Shown piece after piece: positions 26,041-36,005 of a DNA stretch of 48,816 bases (its first letter is position 1; each line of letters opens with the position of its first letter). Position numbers and translations under genes: made by a program. The DNA is from Phycisphaerales bacterium (GTDB lineage: Bacteria > Planctomycetota > Phycisphaerae > Phycisphaerales > UBA1924): assembly GCA_022843565.1 (NCBI GenBank), contig JALHNK010000007.1:1-48816 (forward strand), given 5' to 3'. The notes under the pieces are model-generated. The model saw only the letters and a list, made by a program, of their open reading frames with translations. It did no database searches and was not told where the DNA came from.

Positions 26041-26099
26041 GCGAATCGTACAGAGATTCGCCATGTGGATCGGGGGCGTGAGCACCTCTCTCACCGCCC
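26041..26099 (+). other. Two consecutive hairpins in the PEP-CTERM/sucC intergenic region
   Basis: gcgaatc-N7-gattcgc (26041-26061) is a perfect 7-bp stem, and gggcgtgag / ctcaccgccc (26074-26099) forms a second stem with one bulge. With the terminator at 26116 they make three stems in a row, either a structured 3' UTR, a small RNA, or a leader of sucC. No known RNA family is recognised. Confidence 0.4.
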
Positions 26100-26115
26100 T
26101 CGGGACGACGGCAAG

Positions 26116-26148
26116 GCCGCCTGCGTTATAGGCGGCTTTGTCTTTTTT
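26116..26148 (+). terminator. Intrinsic terminator upstream of sucC
   Basis: Stem gccgcct / aggcggc (26116-26122, 26130-26136) is followed by tttgtctttttt. It lies 155 bp after the stop of the surface-protein gene and 67 bp before the sucC start. Confidence 0.85.
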
Positions 26149-26214
26149 GGGAAGGCCGTGCTCAGGGAGGTCGGGCTCCACGTCTCACGCCCGGCGGCGG
26201 TACGATGCCGCCCT

Positions 26215-27465
<1,251 letters not shown>

Positions 27466-27473
27466 ATGGTCAC

Positions 27474-27493
27474 GGGCCTTCCGGCGAAGGCCC
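27474..27493 (+). terminator. Hairpin after sucC
   Basis: gggccttc / gaaggccc with a 4-nt loop sits 8 bp past the sucC stop. It lacks a clear U-tract, so it is only a probable terminator or mRNA-stabilising stem. Confidence 0.55.
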
Positions 27494-27676
27494 TCATTGA
27501 ATCATCGCATTTAGACGCGGCGACTGCGACTGCGGCACGGCGACGGCACGGACTGGTGCTTTGCGAGCGCACGCTCGAACGCGGATCCGTGTAAACTCAA
27601 GCGACAGCCCGCCGTGGCGAATCGGTCGCTCCGGTCGCGCCTGGATCCTCAACGCTGCACCCACGGGAACAGAACA

Positions 27677-28108
27677 ATGAACCAACAACCACGCCGCACG
27701 ATCTCGATGTTCGCACGCCCCACTTCTCGAGCGGTCGCGAGCTGCGCCGCGGCGAGCTTGGTGATTGCGCTTGGAGCGTGTTCAACCAAGCCGCCGGAGC
27801 AAGCTGGCGGCACGCCGTTGACGGTGAATGCGATGAGTGGCACGGTGAGCACGCTGCTGGCGACGAATCTTGACGGGTCCTACGCGGCGGCGTTGCGGGC
27901 GATCAAGGAGCTTCAGTTTGTGGTGGTGAAGGAAGCCAAGGACACGCTGCGAGGCGTGATCGAAGCCCGCACCGCCGATGATCGTCACGTCACCATCGAG
28001 CTTGAGAAGCGGAGCGACACGATCACCTCGCTCGATGTCAACGCCGGTGGCATGCGCACGGAGCTGGCCGAGACGGTAGCGCGGAAGATCCAGTCGATCG
28101 TGAAGTAA
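27677..28108 (+). CDS. DUF3568-type lipoprotein
   Basis: 143 aa. A signal sequence with the lipobox IALGACS (Cys near residue 35) is followed by GSYAAALRAIKELQFVVVKEAKDTLRGVIEART, then VTIELEKRSDTITSLDVNAGG, the pattern of DUF3568 proteins (small periplasmic lipoproteins of unknown function). The gene is preceded by 211 bp holding the sucC hairpin and followed by a 292-bp gap leading to tRNA-Phe. Confidence 0.75.
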   Translation: MNQQPRRTISMFARPTSRAVASCAAASLVIALGACSTKPPEQAGGTPLTVNAMSGTVSTLLATNLDGSYAAALRAIKELQFVVVKEAKDTLRGVIEARTADDRHVTIELEKRSDTITSLDVNAGGMRTELAETVARKIQSIVK

Positions 28109-28362
28109 GCGCGGTGCCGTAGCGCCGCGGCGAAGTCGATCCGTCACAAGTTCTCATTGAAAAGTGTACTCGCGACGGGTCAACCCGCGGCATCGCCGAG
28201 CCTCAGCCACGGCGTCCGAAGGCGCGGGACTCGGTGGGAATCCGTGTGAGGCGTGCCGGGGTCGGTATGTCCGCGCGTTGGTATGTCAGCACGGCCGCGG
28301 GCTGCGAGGCATCAATCTCGGCAAAGCCGGGACGCTGGAGCGAGTGTTGCAAAGAGCGCCGT

Positions 28363-28390
28363 TTGACCTGACGGCACGCGAGCCTAGACT
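28363..28390 (+). promoter_or_regulatory. Sigma-70-type promoter of tRNA-Phe
   Basis: ttgacc (28363-28368), 16-bp spacer, tagact (28385-28390). The -10 box ends 10 bp before the mature tRNA 5' end, as expected for a tRNA promoter. Confidence 0.6.
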
Positions 28391-28400
28391 TCGCCCGTTC

Positions 28401-28473
28401 GGGTAGGTAGCTCAGTTGGTAGAGCATCGCATTGAAAATGCGAGGGTCGCTGGTTCAAGTCCAGTCCTGCCCA
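28401..28473 (+). tRNA. trnF: tRNA-Phe (GAA)
   Basis: Full cloverleaf: acceptor gggtagg / cctgccc, D arm gctc...gagc, anticodon arm tcgca-ttGAAaa-tgcga, T arm ctgg-ttcaagt-ccag, discriminator A. CCA is not encoded. Confidence 0.97.
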
Positions 28474-28502
28474 TTGGTTGAGATTTCACGTTTGTCGCGC
28501 GG

Positions 28503-28536
28503 CCCCCGCAAAGTCCTTGAGATTGCGGGGGTTTTT
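28503..28536 (+). terminator. Intrinsic terminator of tRNA-Phe
   Basis: Stem cccccgcaa / ttgcggggg (28503-28511, 28523-28531) followed by five T. Confidence 0.9.
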
Positions 28537-28602
28537 GATTGGGCCGAGGGGGATCATCGCGCGGGGTTGTGGGACTTTCGGCGTGGCGCGGGCGGGGGTG
28601 AC

Positions 28603-28631
28603 TTGACGAATACGTTGGCGATCGGTCTACT
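28603..28631 (+). promoter_or_regulatory. Candidate sigma-70 promoter of the repeat-protein gene
   Basis: ttgacg (28603-28608), 17-bp spacer, tctact (28626-28631), 66 bp upstream of the ATG at 28697. Four of six bases match in the -10 box. Confidence 0.4.
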
Positions 28632-28696
28632 TCGGCTCGGCCCGCTGCGGTGCCCTCTCTCTTGCGTGCTGATGGATGGGGCGAAGGAGTGCGACC

Positions 28697-30802
28697 ATGG
28701 GCGATCGTTGTGCATTGGGGCGTGTGCGTTCGACATCGCGGCGGACTTCAACACGCCGCGCGTTTGGATTGGCATGCGCCTGCGGGCTGGCGATGCCCGT
28801 CGCGACCGCGTGGGGGCAGTTCCCGCAGTTCACGATCCAGCGCATCGGGCTGTTTGACCAGGAGCACACCAGCGCTACGGGCACGCAAGAGGCCGTCGCG
28901 GTGGGGTTTCTGAATGCGATGAGCGCGTCGGGAACCGTCATCGGCCAGTCGTCGCGATACGCCGGGAACACGCCGATCGGCCAAAGCGCATGGGTCTGGA
29001 ACGGCTCGGCGACTCTCAGCATCGGGCTGGAAAACCCAGAGCACACGGACACGGACGGGACGCAGAATCACCGGCCGCTGGTTCAGAATGCACGCGGACA
29101 AGTCATTGGCTCCTCCGCGCGGTTTACGCCTTCGGGTGACGCGATCGGCGGGTCGCTCTGGACGTTTGACGGCGTCGCGACGCACGAAATCGGACTGCTC
29201 GGTCCGGAGTTCACGGCGCCGAACGGGCGACGCGTGAACGCGTACACGAACGCGTTCCCACCGTTCCTGATTCGCCCGATCAACGCGGCGGGGCACGTCA
29301 TCGGCTTCGCGACTCGATTCTCGAGTTCGGGGAGTGAAACGGGCACGAGCGCGTGGGCATGGAATGGGACGACGACGCAGGAGATCGGGCTCTCCGGGCC
29401 CGGGTATGGCGGCACATTGACTCAGCCGCTCGGCAACTTGCGGTATAGCGTGCCGCGCTCGCAGAGCGATACCGGCCTCGTCGCGGGGATCTCTGCTCGT
29501 TACGCCGAGTCGGGCGCGTACCTTGGTGAGGACGCGTGGATCTGGAATGGAACGGTCACGCAGGCAATCGGTTTGACGGGGCCGCAGTACACGACGAGCG
29601 CGGGCCTTGGATATCAGTCACCGATCGATCAGAACCGTGCGGGCCAAGTCGCTGGGCAAGCGGCGCGGCTCTCGCCGACTGGTGAGGGTCTTGGTGATGA
29701 TGTCTGGGTCTGGAACGCCGGAAGCGTCCAGCAAGTTGGGTTGACAGGTCCGGGCTACGCCAGCGGCGCGGGCCGGCAGTCCAGTACGATCCGACTTCAG
29801 AACGAAGCGGGACAGGTGGTGGGGGAGTCGTCTCGGTTCGCCGCGGACGGCAGCTCGCTCGGCCTTGATGCCTGGGTGTGGAGGAACGGTGTCACGCAGC
29901 GCGTCGGACTTGACGGCGTTGATCACAACGCGAGCACAGGATTCCGCGAAAGCCAGGTGCTCGCGCAAAGCGAAGCCGGTCTCGTGGCTGGCGTGTCCAA
30001 TCGCTACACGCCGTCAGGGCAGGGCAACGGCCGCGATGCATGGGGATGGAACGGAGTTCAGACGCAGCAGATCGGCCTGACCGGAGCCGCGTACACCGGG
30101 AGCGCGGGTTGGCAAGAGGTGGACTTTTCGTTGGGAGTCAACGCCGCGGGGAACGTCTCCGGACGCTCCTATCGAATCAGCGGCGTCGACACGCGCAACG
30201 GTCAAGACGCCTGGGTGTGGGACGGTGCGATCACGCGGCAGGTCGGTCTCGTCGGCGGGATCTACACCGGCACGGGCGGGCACCAAGAGAGCAGTGTCTC
30301 AATCTCAAATGCGGCCGGGATCTTGGCGGGAAGAAGCATGCGAATCACGGGCGTGGACGGCAATCTCGGCCGGGACACCTGGTATTTTGATCCATCGACG
30401 GGGACTTCGGTCCCGGTCATTGGCAGCGTGCGGACGAGCGACAACTACGCAAACTCGACGCCGTGGTTTCTCTCGGAAAACGGGTTCCTGATGGGAACAT
30501 ATTCATTCTTCGCCGGTGGCGTTGGCGTCGGTGAGAATCGCAGCTTCATCTTCCGACCCGACCTTGGCTTCGCTGACTTAGGGAACCTCCTCTCCGGCAC
30601 GCTGGCGGCCGGTGGCTGGGATTCGCTCTCAGGATTTGGCTGGGGCTCCGGCTGGCCCACGGCTCTCGGCTTCGGCAGTGTCATCGGCCAGCCGAACAAC
30701 GGCGGCATCTTCATCCTCGGAACGATCCCCTCGCCGGGCGCGGCGGTGGTGCTGGGGCTTGCGGGACTCGTCGCGACGCGGCGGCGACGGACTCGCGCAT
30801 AA
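28697..30802 (+). CDS. Large repeat-built surface protein with PEP-CTERM-type anchor (HAF-like repeats)
   Basis: 701 aa. After a signal peptide (about 1-40) the protein consists of about eight repeats of roughly 60-65 residues. Each has GQVxGxSxR, then SxxGxxxGxDAWVWNG, then xxTQxIGLTGPxYT; examples are DAWIWNGTVTQAIGLTGPQYT-like and DVWVWNAGSVQQVGLTGPGYA-like units. This is a beta-propeller/HAF-type repeat pattern. The C-terminus IPSPGAAVVLGLAGLVATRRRR is a sorting signal. The start at 28697 is set by AAGGAG seven bases upstream. Likely displayed on the cell surface; ligand unknown. Confidence 0.85.
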   Translation: MGDRCALGRVRSTSRRTSTRRAFGLACACGLAMPVATAWGQFPQFTIQRIGLFDQEHTSATGTQEAVAVGFLNAMSASGTVIGQSSRYAGNTPIGQSAWVWNGSATLSIGLENPEHTDTDGTQNHRPLVQNARGQVIGSSARFTPSGDAIGGSLWTFDGVATHEIGLLGPEFTAPNGRRVNAYTNAFPPFLIRPINAAGHVIGFATRFSSSGSETGTSAWAWNGTTTQEIGLSGPGYGGTLTQPLGNLRYSVPRSQSDTGLVAGISARYAESGAYLGEDAWIWNGTVTQAIGLTGPQYTTSAGLGYQSPIDQNRAGQVAGQAARLSPTGEGLGDDVWVWNAGSVQQVGLTGPGYASGAGRQSSTIRLQNEAGQVVGESSRFAADGSSLGLDAWVWRNGVTQRVGLDGVDHNASTGFRESQVLAQSEAGLVAGVSNRYTPSGQGNGRDAWGWNGVQTQQIGLTGAAYTGSAGWQEVDFSLGVNAAGNVSGRSYRISGVDTRNGQDAWVWDGAITRQVGLVGGIYTGTGGHQESSVSISNAAGILAGRSMRITGVDGNLGRDTWYFDPSTGTSVPVIGSVRTSDNYANSTPWFLSENGFLMGTYSFFAGGVGVGENRSFIFRPDLGFADLGNLLSGTLAAGGWDSLSGFGWGSGWPTALGFGSVIGQPNNGGIFILGTIPSPGAAVVLGLAGLVATRRRRTRA

Positions 30803-30908
30803 GCCAGCGGGCAGATCCGGGAGCAGCGCCGCGCAGTTGTGCCACGAGCGCTCGCTGTGAGTGCGGCGTGCTGCGGCGCGTTTCAACACTGCGGCGTCAG
30901 CGCGGCGC

Positions 30909-31424
30909 TCACGCATCGCCGCGGAGCGTCTCGATCGCGTGGGGCAGGATGTCCAGGAGGGCTTGGAGTTGTTCGGTGGCGCCGCGGGGGGAGCCGGGGA
31001 GCGTGAGGATGAGGGTGCGGGCGCGGGTGCCGGCGACGCCGCGGGAGAGGTAGGTGCGTGGGGAGGCGGGGAGGCAGCGGAGGCGGGCGAGTTCCATGAG
31101 GGCGTTGTGTTCGCGGTCAAAGATGCGCCGGGCCGCCTCGGGCGTCACGTCGCGCGGCGAGAGGCCTGTGCCGCCGGTGCTGAGGATGAGATCGATGTGC
31201 TGGTCTGGAGCGGACCATGCGATGAACTGGGCCGCGATCTGATCCAGATCGTCGGGGATGCACGCGGTCTGCTGGATCGTTGCGTTGAGGTGCGTTCGGA
31301 GAATCTCAACCAGCGCGGGGCCGGAGGTGTCGATCGCCTCGGCGCGTGAGCAGCGATCGCTGATTGTTAGCACCGCGGCCCTGATCGGGCGGGAGAGTGG
31401 TTGCGATGGGTTGTCGTGGCTCAT
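30909..31424 (-). CDS. mogA: MogA/MoaB-family molybdopterin adenylyltransferase
   Basis: 171 aa. RAAVLTISDRCS at the start, LILSTGGTGLSPRDVTPEA (about 80-98) and LPGSPRGATEQL (about 142-153) are the MPT-binding motifs of MogA/MoaB, which adenylate molybdopterin before metal insertion. Its ATG overlaps the stop of moaC (ATGA at 31421-31424), so the two are translationally coupled. MogA and MoaB are hard to separate by sequence; MogA is preferred because moeA is in the same cluster. Confidence 0.9.
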   Translation of the reverse strand: MSHDNPSQPLSRPIRAAVLTISDRCSRAEAIDTSGPALVEILRTHLNATIQQTACIPDDLDQIAAQFIAWSAPDQHIDLILSTGGTGLSPRDVTPEAARRIFDREHNALMELARLRCLPASPRTYLSRGVAGTRARTLILTLPGSPRGATEQLQALLDILPHAIETLRGDA

Positions 31425-32056
31425 GCGTCGTCCGAAGTCATCGCGTCAATCGCACTCGCGCGGCCCGTAGCGCTCGAATCGCGAGCGGCGGGCGCTGGGG
31501 GAGCATTGAGCGCGGGTGCGAAAGGCGCTGGTGGAGTTGAGTAGGTGCCGGAGCGGCCGCCGTGTTTCTCCAGCACGCGGATGGAGGTGATCGACATCGC
31601 TTTGTCCACCGCCTTGCCCATGTCGATGATCGTGAGACATGCGACGGACACCGCGGTGAGAGCCTCCATCTCGACGCCGGTGCGGGCGTGCGTGTGGACG
31701 GTGGCGGTGACGCGGACGCGAGCGCCCGCCCCAACGCCGCCAGATCCGCCAAGCTCGAGCGCCAGGGCGATATCAACCGCATCCAGCGGGAGCGTGTGGC
31801 AGAGCGGGATGAGCTGGTCCACGCGCTTGGCGGCCATGATGCCCGCGAGGCGCGCGGTATCGAGCAGCGAGCCCTTGGCCAGAGAGTTCTCGCTGATGCG
31901 CTGCGCGAGCTCGCTGGAGACCGTGACAAAGCCCTCAGCGGTCGCGGTGCGGGCGGTGATTGGTTTTTGTGAGACATCCACCATGCGGGCACGGGCATCG
32001 TTGCCGATGTGCGAGAGGGCCGCGGGCGTGCGAGGTTGCTCAGGCGAGGGCGGCAT
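31421..32056 (-). CDS. moaC: Cyclic pyranopterin monophosphate synthase MoaC
   Basis: 211 aa. MoaC completes the first step of molybdenum cofactor synthesis, the formation of cPMP. Diagnostic segments are KRVDQLIPLCHTLPLD (about 75-90), HARTGVEMEALTAVSVACLTIIDMGKAVDKAM (about 125-156) and the preceding ARMVDVSQK. The family usually ends near residue 165; here a Pro/Ala-rich tail of about 45 residues follows. ATG 32056 has GGAG nine bases upstream; the larger open frame extends to 32365 into moeA and is not credible. The partner MoaA is not encoded in the window. Confidence 0.93.
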   Translation of the reverse strand: MPPSPEQPRTPAALSHIGNDARARMVDVSQKPITARTATAEGFVTVSSELAQRISENSLAKGSLLDTARLAGIMAAKRVDQLIPLCHTLPLDAVDIALALELGGSGGVGAGARVRVTATVHTHARTGVEMEALTAVSVACLTIIDMGKAVDKAMSITSIRVLEKHGGRSGTYSTPPAPFAPALNAPPAPAARDSSATGRASAIDAMTSDDA

Positions 32057-32178
32057 GGGCGATGCTCCGGGCGGGACGGTTGCAAGTGGTGTGCGGCGTG
32101 CGGCGTATCGAGTGATCTGTGGGTTGAGTTGCAAAGTACGAGCGATGGCTCGCGGAAGAAGCTCAGATCCGGGAGAGA

Positions 32179-33522
32179 CTACGCGGGCCAGGGGAAGAAC
32201 GCGAAATGCTCGGGCGCTGCGGCGGCAGCGCGAGCGCTGACGATCGGGTCGGGCGGCACTTCGATGAACCCGTCGCTCTGGGCGCACGCGATGAGGTCGC
32301 CCGAGCCGCGGAGATCGACGAGCGTCGCGGTGCCCTCGGGCGTGATTCGCACGAGGCGGTGCCACCAGAGATCGATCGCGCGGCCGTCGGGCGTTGCCAG
32401 CGCCATTCGCGGCGCGCTCAACGCGCGCGTCGCGCCGGCGCAGTGCGCCAGCACCGGCAGCCCGATGCGCGTCGCGGTGACCAGCGCAGAAACGGGGTTG
32501 CCGGGGAGCCCGAAGATCGGCATCGGTGCCCGATTGTCACGCGAGAGGATCGCGCCGAGCATCGGCTTGCCGGGGCGTTGCGGCAGGCCGTGGTAGATGA
32601 CGCGGAGATTCGCACCGAAGGCTTCGTGCAGAGCGCCAAGAACCGGATCGCGATGGCCCATCGAGACGCCGCCGGTGAGGAAGATGGCGTCGGCGCGGGC
32701 CGCGGCGTCGCGCAAGCGCTCGACGATCTGCGCTGCGTCATCGGGCACGCGCGTTGCGAGCGTCAGATCGAGCCAGCGTTGCGAAGAGATCGCGGCCGAG
32801 AGCGCCGGGAGGTTGCTATCGCGAATCTGAAACGCTGAGGGCGTGGAGTCGGCGGGCGTGAGCTCATCGCCGGTGCTCAGGATCGCGACACGAAGTTGCG
32901 AGCACACGTGCGGTCGATGGACACCCAGCGCGCCGAGCGCCCCGAGCGCCGCTGCGTTCAACGTCTGCCCAGCGCGAAGCACATCGGCCCCGGCTTTGGC
33001 ATTCTCACCGGCGAAACGCACGTTGTCGCGCGGCTTGAGTCGCGCAACGATCGCCGGCGCGATCGAGATCGATGTCACTGGCGACGGCGCGAGCGAAGAG
33101 GCGGCGTGCTCGGTCACGTCTTCGCGTTTCACGACCGCGTCGGCACCCGGCGGCATCGGGGAGCCGGTCGAGACGCGGACCGCGACTGGCGCGCCTGGCG
33201 AACTCGCCAGCGCCGGCGGCGGTTGGCCGATGCGGGCCTCGGCGATCACGTTGAGCAGCAGTGCCGCTGGACTTGGGCCACGGGCGTCCATCGCACGCGC
33301 GACGTCCATCACGCTCATGGCGTAGCCATCCATCATCGAGTAGTCGAAGGGCGGGCTGTCGCGATCGGCGAAAGCGGCTCGCGCGAGGATTCGCCCGCGT
33401 GCCTCCGCGAGGTCGCACGCCTCGCTCGGGCGAGCGCCACAACTCGGCCCGAGCGCGTCGATCATCCCGGCGATTGCGCCGTCGGGAGAGGCGAAGCGGA
33501 ATGGCTGGCCGCGGAAGCTCAT
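32179..33522 (-). CDS. moeA: Molybdopterin molybdenumtransferase MoeA
   Basis: 447 aa from ATG 33522 (a start at 33579 would leave only 5 bp to the divergent moaD). MoeA inserts molybdate into adenylated molybdopterin. Motifs in order: DYSMMDGYA, VRVSTGSPMPPGADAVVKRED, ILSTGDEL, FLTGGVSMGHRD and IFGLPGNPVSALV. It heads the minus-strand half of the cofactor cluster, 122 bp upstream of moaC. Confidence 0.92.
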   Translation of the reverse strand: MSFRGQPFRFASPDGAIAGMIDALGPSCGARPSEACDLAEARGRILARAAFADRDSPPFDYSMMDGYAMSVMDVARAMDARGPSPAALLLNVIAEARIGQPPPALASSPGAPVAVRVSTGSPMPPGADAVVKREDVTEHAASSLAPSPVTSISIAPAIVARLKPRDNVRFAGENAKAGADVLRAGQTLNAAALGALGALGVHRPHVCSQLRVAILSTGDELTPADSTPSAFQIRDSNLPALSAAISSQRWLDLTLATRVPDDAAQIVERLRDAAARADAIFLTGGVSMGHRDPVLGALHEAFGANLRVIYHGLPQRPGKPMLGAILSRDNRAPMPIFGLPGNPVSALVTATRIGLPVLAHCAGATRALSAPRMALATPDGRAIDLWWHRLVRITPEGTATLVDLRGSGDLIACAQSDGFIEVPPDPIVSARAAAAAPEHFAFFPWPA

Positions 33523-33584
33523 GGTGAACTCGATCCGATCGACGCCGACGCGGGCGGGGGCGCTGTCAGACGATATCATCGGCG

Positions 33585-33848
33585 ATGACCGTTCAGGTGC
33601 TGATCTTTGGAGCCGCGGCCCGCGCCGCGGGGACCGACCGCGTGGCGGTGCGCGTCATGGCGCGCGGCCCAGATCAGGACACGACCACAGCCGCCGACGT
33701 GCTGAAGTCTCTGAGCGAGCAGCACGCTTCGCTCGGCCCGGCGCTCGTGGGCGCGCGGCTCGCGGTGAATCACCAGTTCGCACCCGAGCATCAGCCGATC
33801 CGATCCGCCGACGAGGTGGCTCTCATTTCACTGGTAGGTGGCGGATGA
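33585..33848 (+). CDS. moaD: Molybdopterin synthase small subunit MoaD
   Basis: 87 aa ubiquitin-like protein ending in the required Gly-Gly (LVGGG), which is thiocarboxylated to donate sulfur to cPMP. The N-terminus VQVLIFGAAARAAGTDRV and ADEVALISLVGG match the family. Its stop overlaps the moaE start (ATGA at 33845-33848). Confidence 0.9.
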   Translation: MTVQVLIFGAAARAAGTDRVAVRVMARGPDQDTTTAADVLKSLSEQHASLGPALVGARLAVNHQFAPEHQPIRSADEVALISLVGGG

Positions 33849-34297
33849 TCGTCGTTGTTGAGATCTGCGACGGGCCGGTGACGCAGGCGGTCGAGCGGGG
33901 CGTGCTGTCTCGTCTGGAGCAGAGCCGTGCGATCGCGCCCTCGCCCGCACCCGCGATCGCGGTTGTCGGCGCTCGCGTGCGCTTCGATGGCATCGTGCGG
34001 CGGGAGGAGCCGCGCGATGGCGATGCGGTGGGCGTGCTTGCGGCGCTGGATTACAGCGCGTACGAGCCGATGGCCCAGCGCGAGCTGGAGCGGATCGCGC
34101 GGGAGGTGGGCGAGCGTGCGGGTGTGCTGGCGATGGCGGTGATCCACAGCCGCGGGCGCGTGCCGGTCGGCGAGACTTCGTTTGTGCTGGTTGTCGAGTC
34201 GGCGCATCGGGCGCCGGCGGTGGCGGCCATGGGCGAGTTCATCGAGCGAATGAAGGCCGACGTACCGATCTGGAAGACGCCGGTCTGGGCATCGTGA
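33845..34297 (+). CDS. moaE: Molybdopterin synthase catalytic subunit MoaE
   Basis: 150 aa. Motifs: RFDGIVRREEPRDG (an analogue of the FxGxVR loop), YEPMAQRELERIA, VIHSRGRVPVGETSFVLVV and KADVPIWKTPVW, with the lysines of the active site near the C-terminus. It forms the heterotetramer with MoaD that makes molybdopterin from cPMP. Coupled to moaD by a 4-bp overlap. Confidence 0.95.
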   Translation: MIVVVEICDGPVTQAVERGVLSRLEQSRAIAPSPAPAIAVVGARVRFDGIVRREEPRDGDAVGVLAALDYSAYEPMAQRELERIAREVGERAGVLAMAVIHSRGRVPVGETSFVLVVESAHRAPAVAAMGEFIERMKADVPIWKTPVWAS

Positions 34298-34334
34298 GCG
34301 GTCGCTCGACGCTTGCGATGTCACGGCGCTGCAC

Positions 34335-35819
34335 TCACGGCCGCACGACCAGCCACCAGTGCAGCACCAGCACCGGCAACAGGATGAGCATCGCGCGAAG
34401 TGCGTAGCCGACGAACGAAGGCATCTTCACGCCGGCGGACTGCGCGATCGAACGGACCATGAAGTTCGGGCCGTTGCCGATGTAGGTCATCGCGCCGAAG
34501 AACACCGCGCCCGTCGAGATCGCCATCAGCACACTCGCACCCTCTCCGACGAGCAACTTCGAGCGGATGGCCTCGCGACCCAGCTCCGCATCACCCAGAG
34601 AGAGTTGCAGGAAGTTCAGGTACGTCGGGGCGTTGTCCAGCACGGCGCTGAGCGAGCCGGTGAGAAAGTAATACTGCGTGGGCGTGGTGATGTTCAGCGC
34701 GGGGCCGTGCGTCGCGAGGTAGCCCAGCGCGGGGATCATCGTCGCGAAGATGCCCAGGAAGAGCAGCCCGACTTCTTTCACCGGGAAGAAGGTGAACTCG
34801 TTGTCGCGATAGATCTCGCGGCTGGAGATCGCGTACGCGCACGCGGCAACGATGATCTGGAACATCGCCCCCACCGGCACGCCGATGAGCAGCCCGTTGC
34901 TGCGGAGGATCGGATCGATGAACACGCCGGCGATCATCAGCACGAGGCAGATGAGGCCGGTGGTGCCGCGGATCGAGATCGGCGAGCCGGAAGGCGATGG
35001 GGCGCGATCGAGCGTGGCGTCGTCCGGAGGATCCTGCGAGCCCGCACCCCCTCCACCCGCCCCACCCCCCGCGGCATTCCGCGCATCGGCCCGGGCGTAG
35101 AGCGTGTCAACGACCACGAAGATCGCCGCCAGAGGCAGCACCGTCAGCAGCCAGCTCGGCCACAGATTGATCAACGTCCAGTCAAAGGGCACACCCTTGA
35201 GATAGCCCAGGTACAACGGCGGATCGCCGATCGGCGTCAGGCAGCCGCCGCAGTTGCTGACGATGAAGATGAAGAACAGAACGTGCATCGGGCGCAGCCG
35301 CCCCTTGTTCATCCGCATGAACGGTCGGATCAGCAGCACCGACGCGCCGGTGGTGCCCACGATGTTGGCCAGCACCGCGCCGAAGACCAGGATCCCCGCG
35401 TTCGTCCACGGGTTGGCCCGTCCGCGCAGATTCACGAGCACGCCGCCGGAGACGACATACAGCCCGCCGACCAGGGCGATGAACGAGAGATACTCGACGC
35501 CCGCGTGAACCAGAGCGCCGCCGCCGGCGCGCCCGTAGCCCAGCGCGTAATACGCGACGATGATCGCGCCGAGGAAGAACGAGACGTCGGGAAAGTGCGT
35601 GTGCCACCAGCGCTCGCTGATCAGCGGCATCGCCGCGATCAGCACCAGCAACAGCGCGAACGGCACCACCAGCAGGATGCTCACTGCGGGTTGCCCGCCG
35701 GCACTCAGTTGCGGCGGCAGGGCCAGCAGCAGCGCAGCGCCCACGCCGGCACCCGCCAGCGCTGCGAGTGCCCACATCAACGGACCGGCGAATCGAGATG
35801 CGGAATGCGCGTGTGCCAT
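34335..35819 (-). CDS. NhaD/ArsB-type sodium:proton antiporter
   Basis: 494 aa with about twelve membrane segments. The segments ANIVGTTGASVLLIRPFMRMN, VSNCGGCLTPIGDPPLYLGYLKG and LSAVLDNAPTYLNF are characteristic of the ion-transporter superfamily branch containing NhaD-type antiporters. A Gly/Ala-rich loop with acidic residues (around 265-295) separates the two halves. The start at 35819 (MAHAHS) is the one giving a normal N-terminus; the upstream extension overlaps the hairpin at 35892. Ion specificity is inferred from family only. Confidence 0.88.
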   Translation of the reverse strand: MAHAHSASRFAGPLMWALAALAGAGVGAALLLALPPQLSAGGQPAVSILLVVPFALLLVLIAAMPLISERWWHTHFPDVSFFLGAIIVAYYALGYGRAGGGALVHAGVEYLSFIALVGGLYVVSGGVLVNLRGRANPWTNAGILVFGAVLANIVGTTGASVLLIRPFMRMNKGRLRPMHVLFFIFIVSNCGGCLTPIGDPPLYLGYLKGVPFDWTLINLWPSWLLTVLPLAAIFVVVDTLYARADARNAAGGGAGGGGAGSQDPPDDATLDRAPSPSGSPISIRGTTGLICLVLMIAGVFIDPILRSNGLLIGVPVGAMFQIIVAACAYAISSREIYRDNEFTFFPVKEVGLLFLGIFATMIPALGYLATHGPALNITTPTQYYFLTGSLSAVLDNAPTYLNFLQLSLGDAELGREAIRSKLLVGEGASVLMAISTGAVFFGAMTYIGNGPNFMVRSIAQSAGVKMPSFVGYALRAMLILLPVLVLHWWLVVRP

Positions 35820-35891
35820 CGAGGGCGGAGTGTATCGCGGGCGATCGGGCTCACGTCGCGCCCACGCGGCACCGATCCGCTCGTGAAAGCA

Positions 35892-35923
35892 GCGACCCCG
35901 GCGAGCACGCTCGCCGGGGTCGC
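35892..35923 (-). terminator. Strong hairpin terminator downstream of PEP-CTERM-like gene
   Basis: gcgaccccggcgag / ctcgccggggtcgc, a perfect 14-bp stem with 4-nt loop, 82 bp past the stop of the minus-strand gene ending at 36006. Shares its core with the hairpins at 1-28 and 37076-37110. Confidence 0.75.
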
Positions 35924-36005
35924 CATTGAACTCGGAAGCCGCGGCGCACCGCCAGCGCGTCGCGGCTCCGACCGATCGAGGGCCTGGGCCCTGCGATGAT
36001 CTCAC

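Noticed and set aside
28164-28406. Small open frame before tRNA-Phe
   Set aside because: No ribosome-binding site, runs into the tRNA and its promoter, no recognisable protein features.
32057-32365. N-terminal extension of MoaC
   Set aside because: It overlaps moeA, and GGAG plus the family N-terminus support ATG 32056.
34359-35999. 546-residue plus-strand open frame
   Set aside because: It is the antisense shadow of the NhaD-type antiporter; its translation is rich in Arg/His/Gln with no fold-like pattern.
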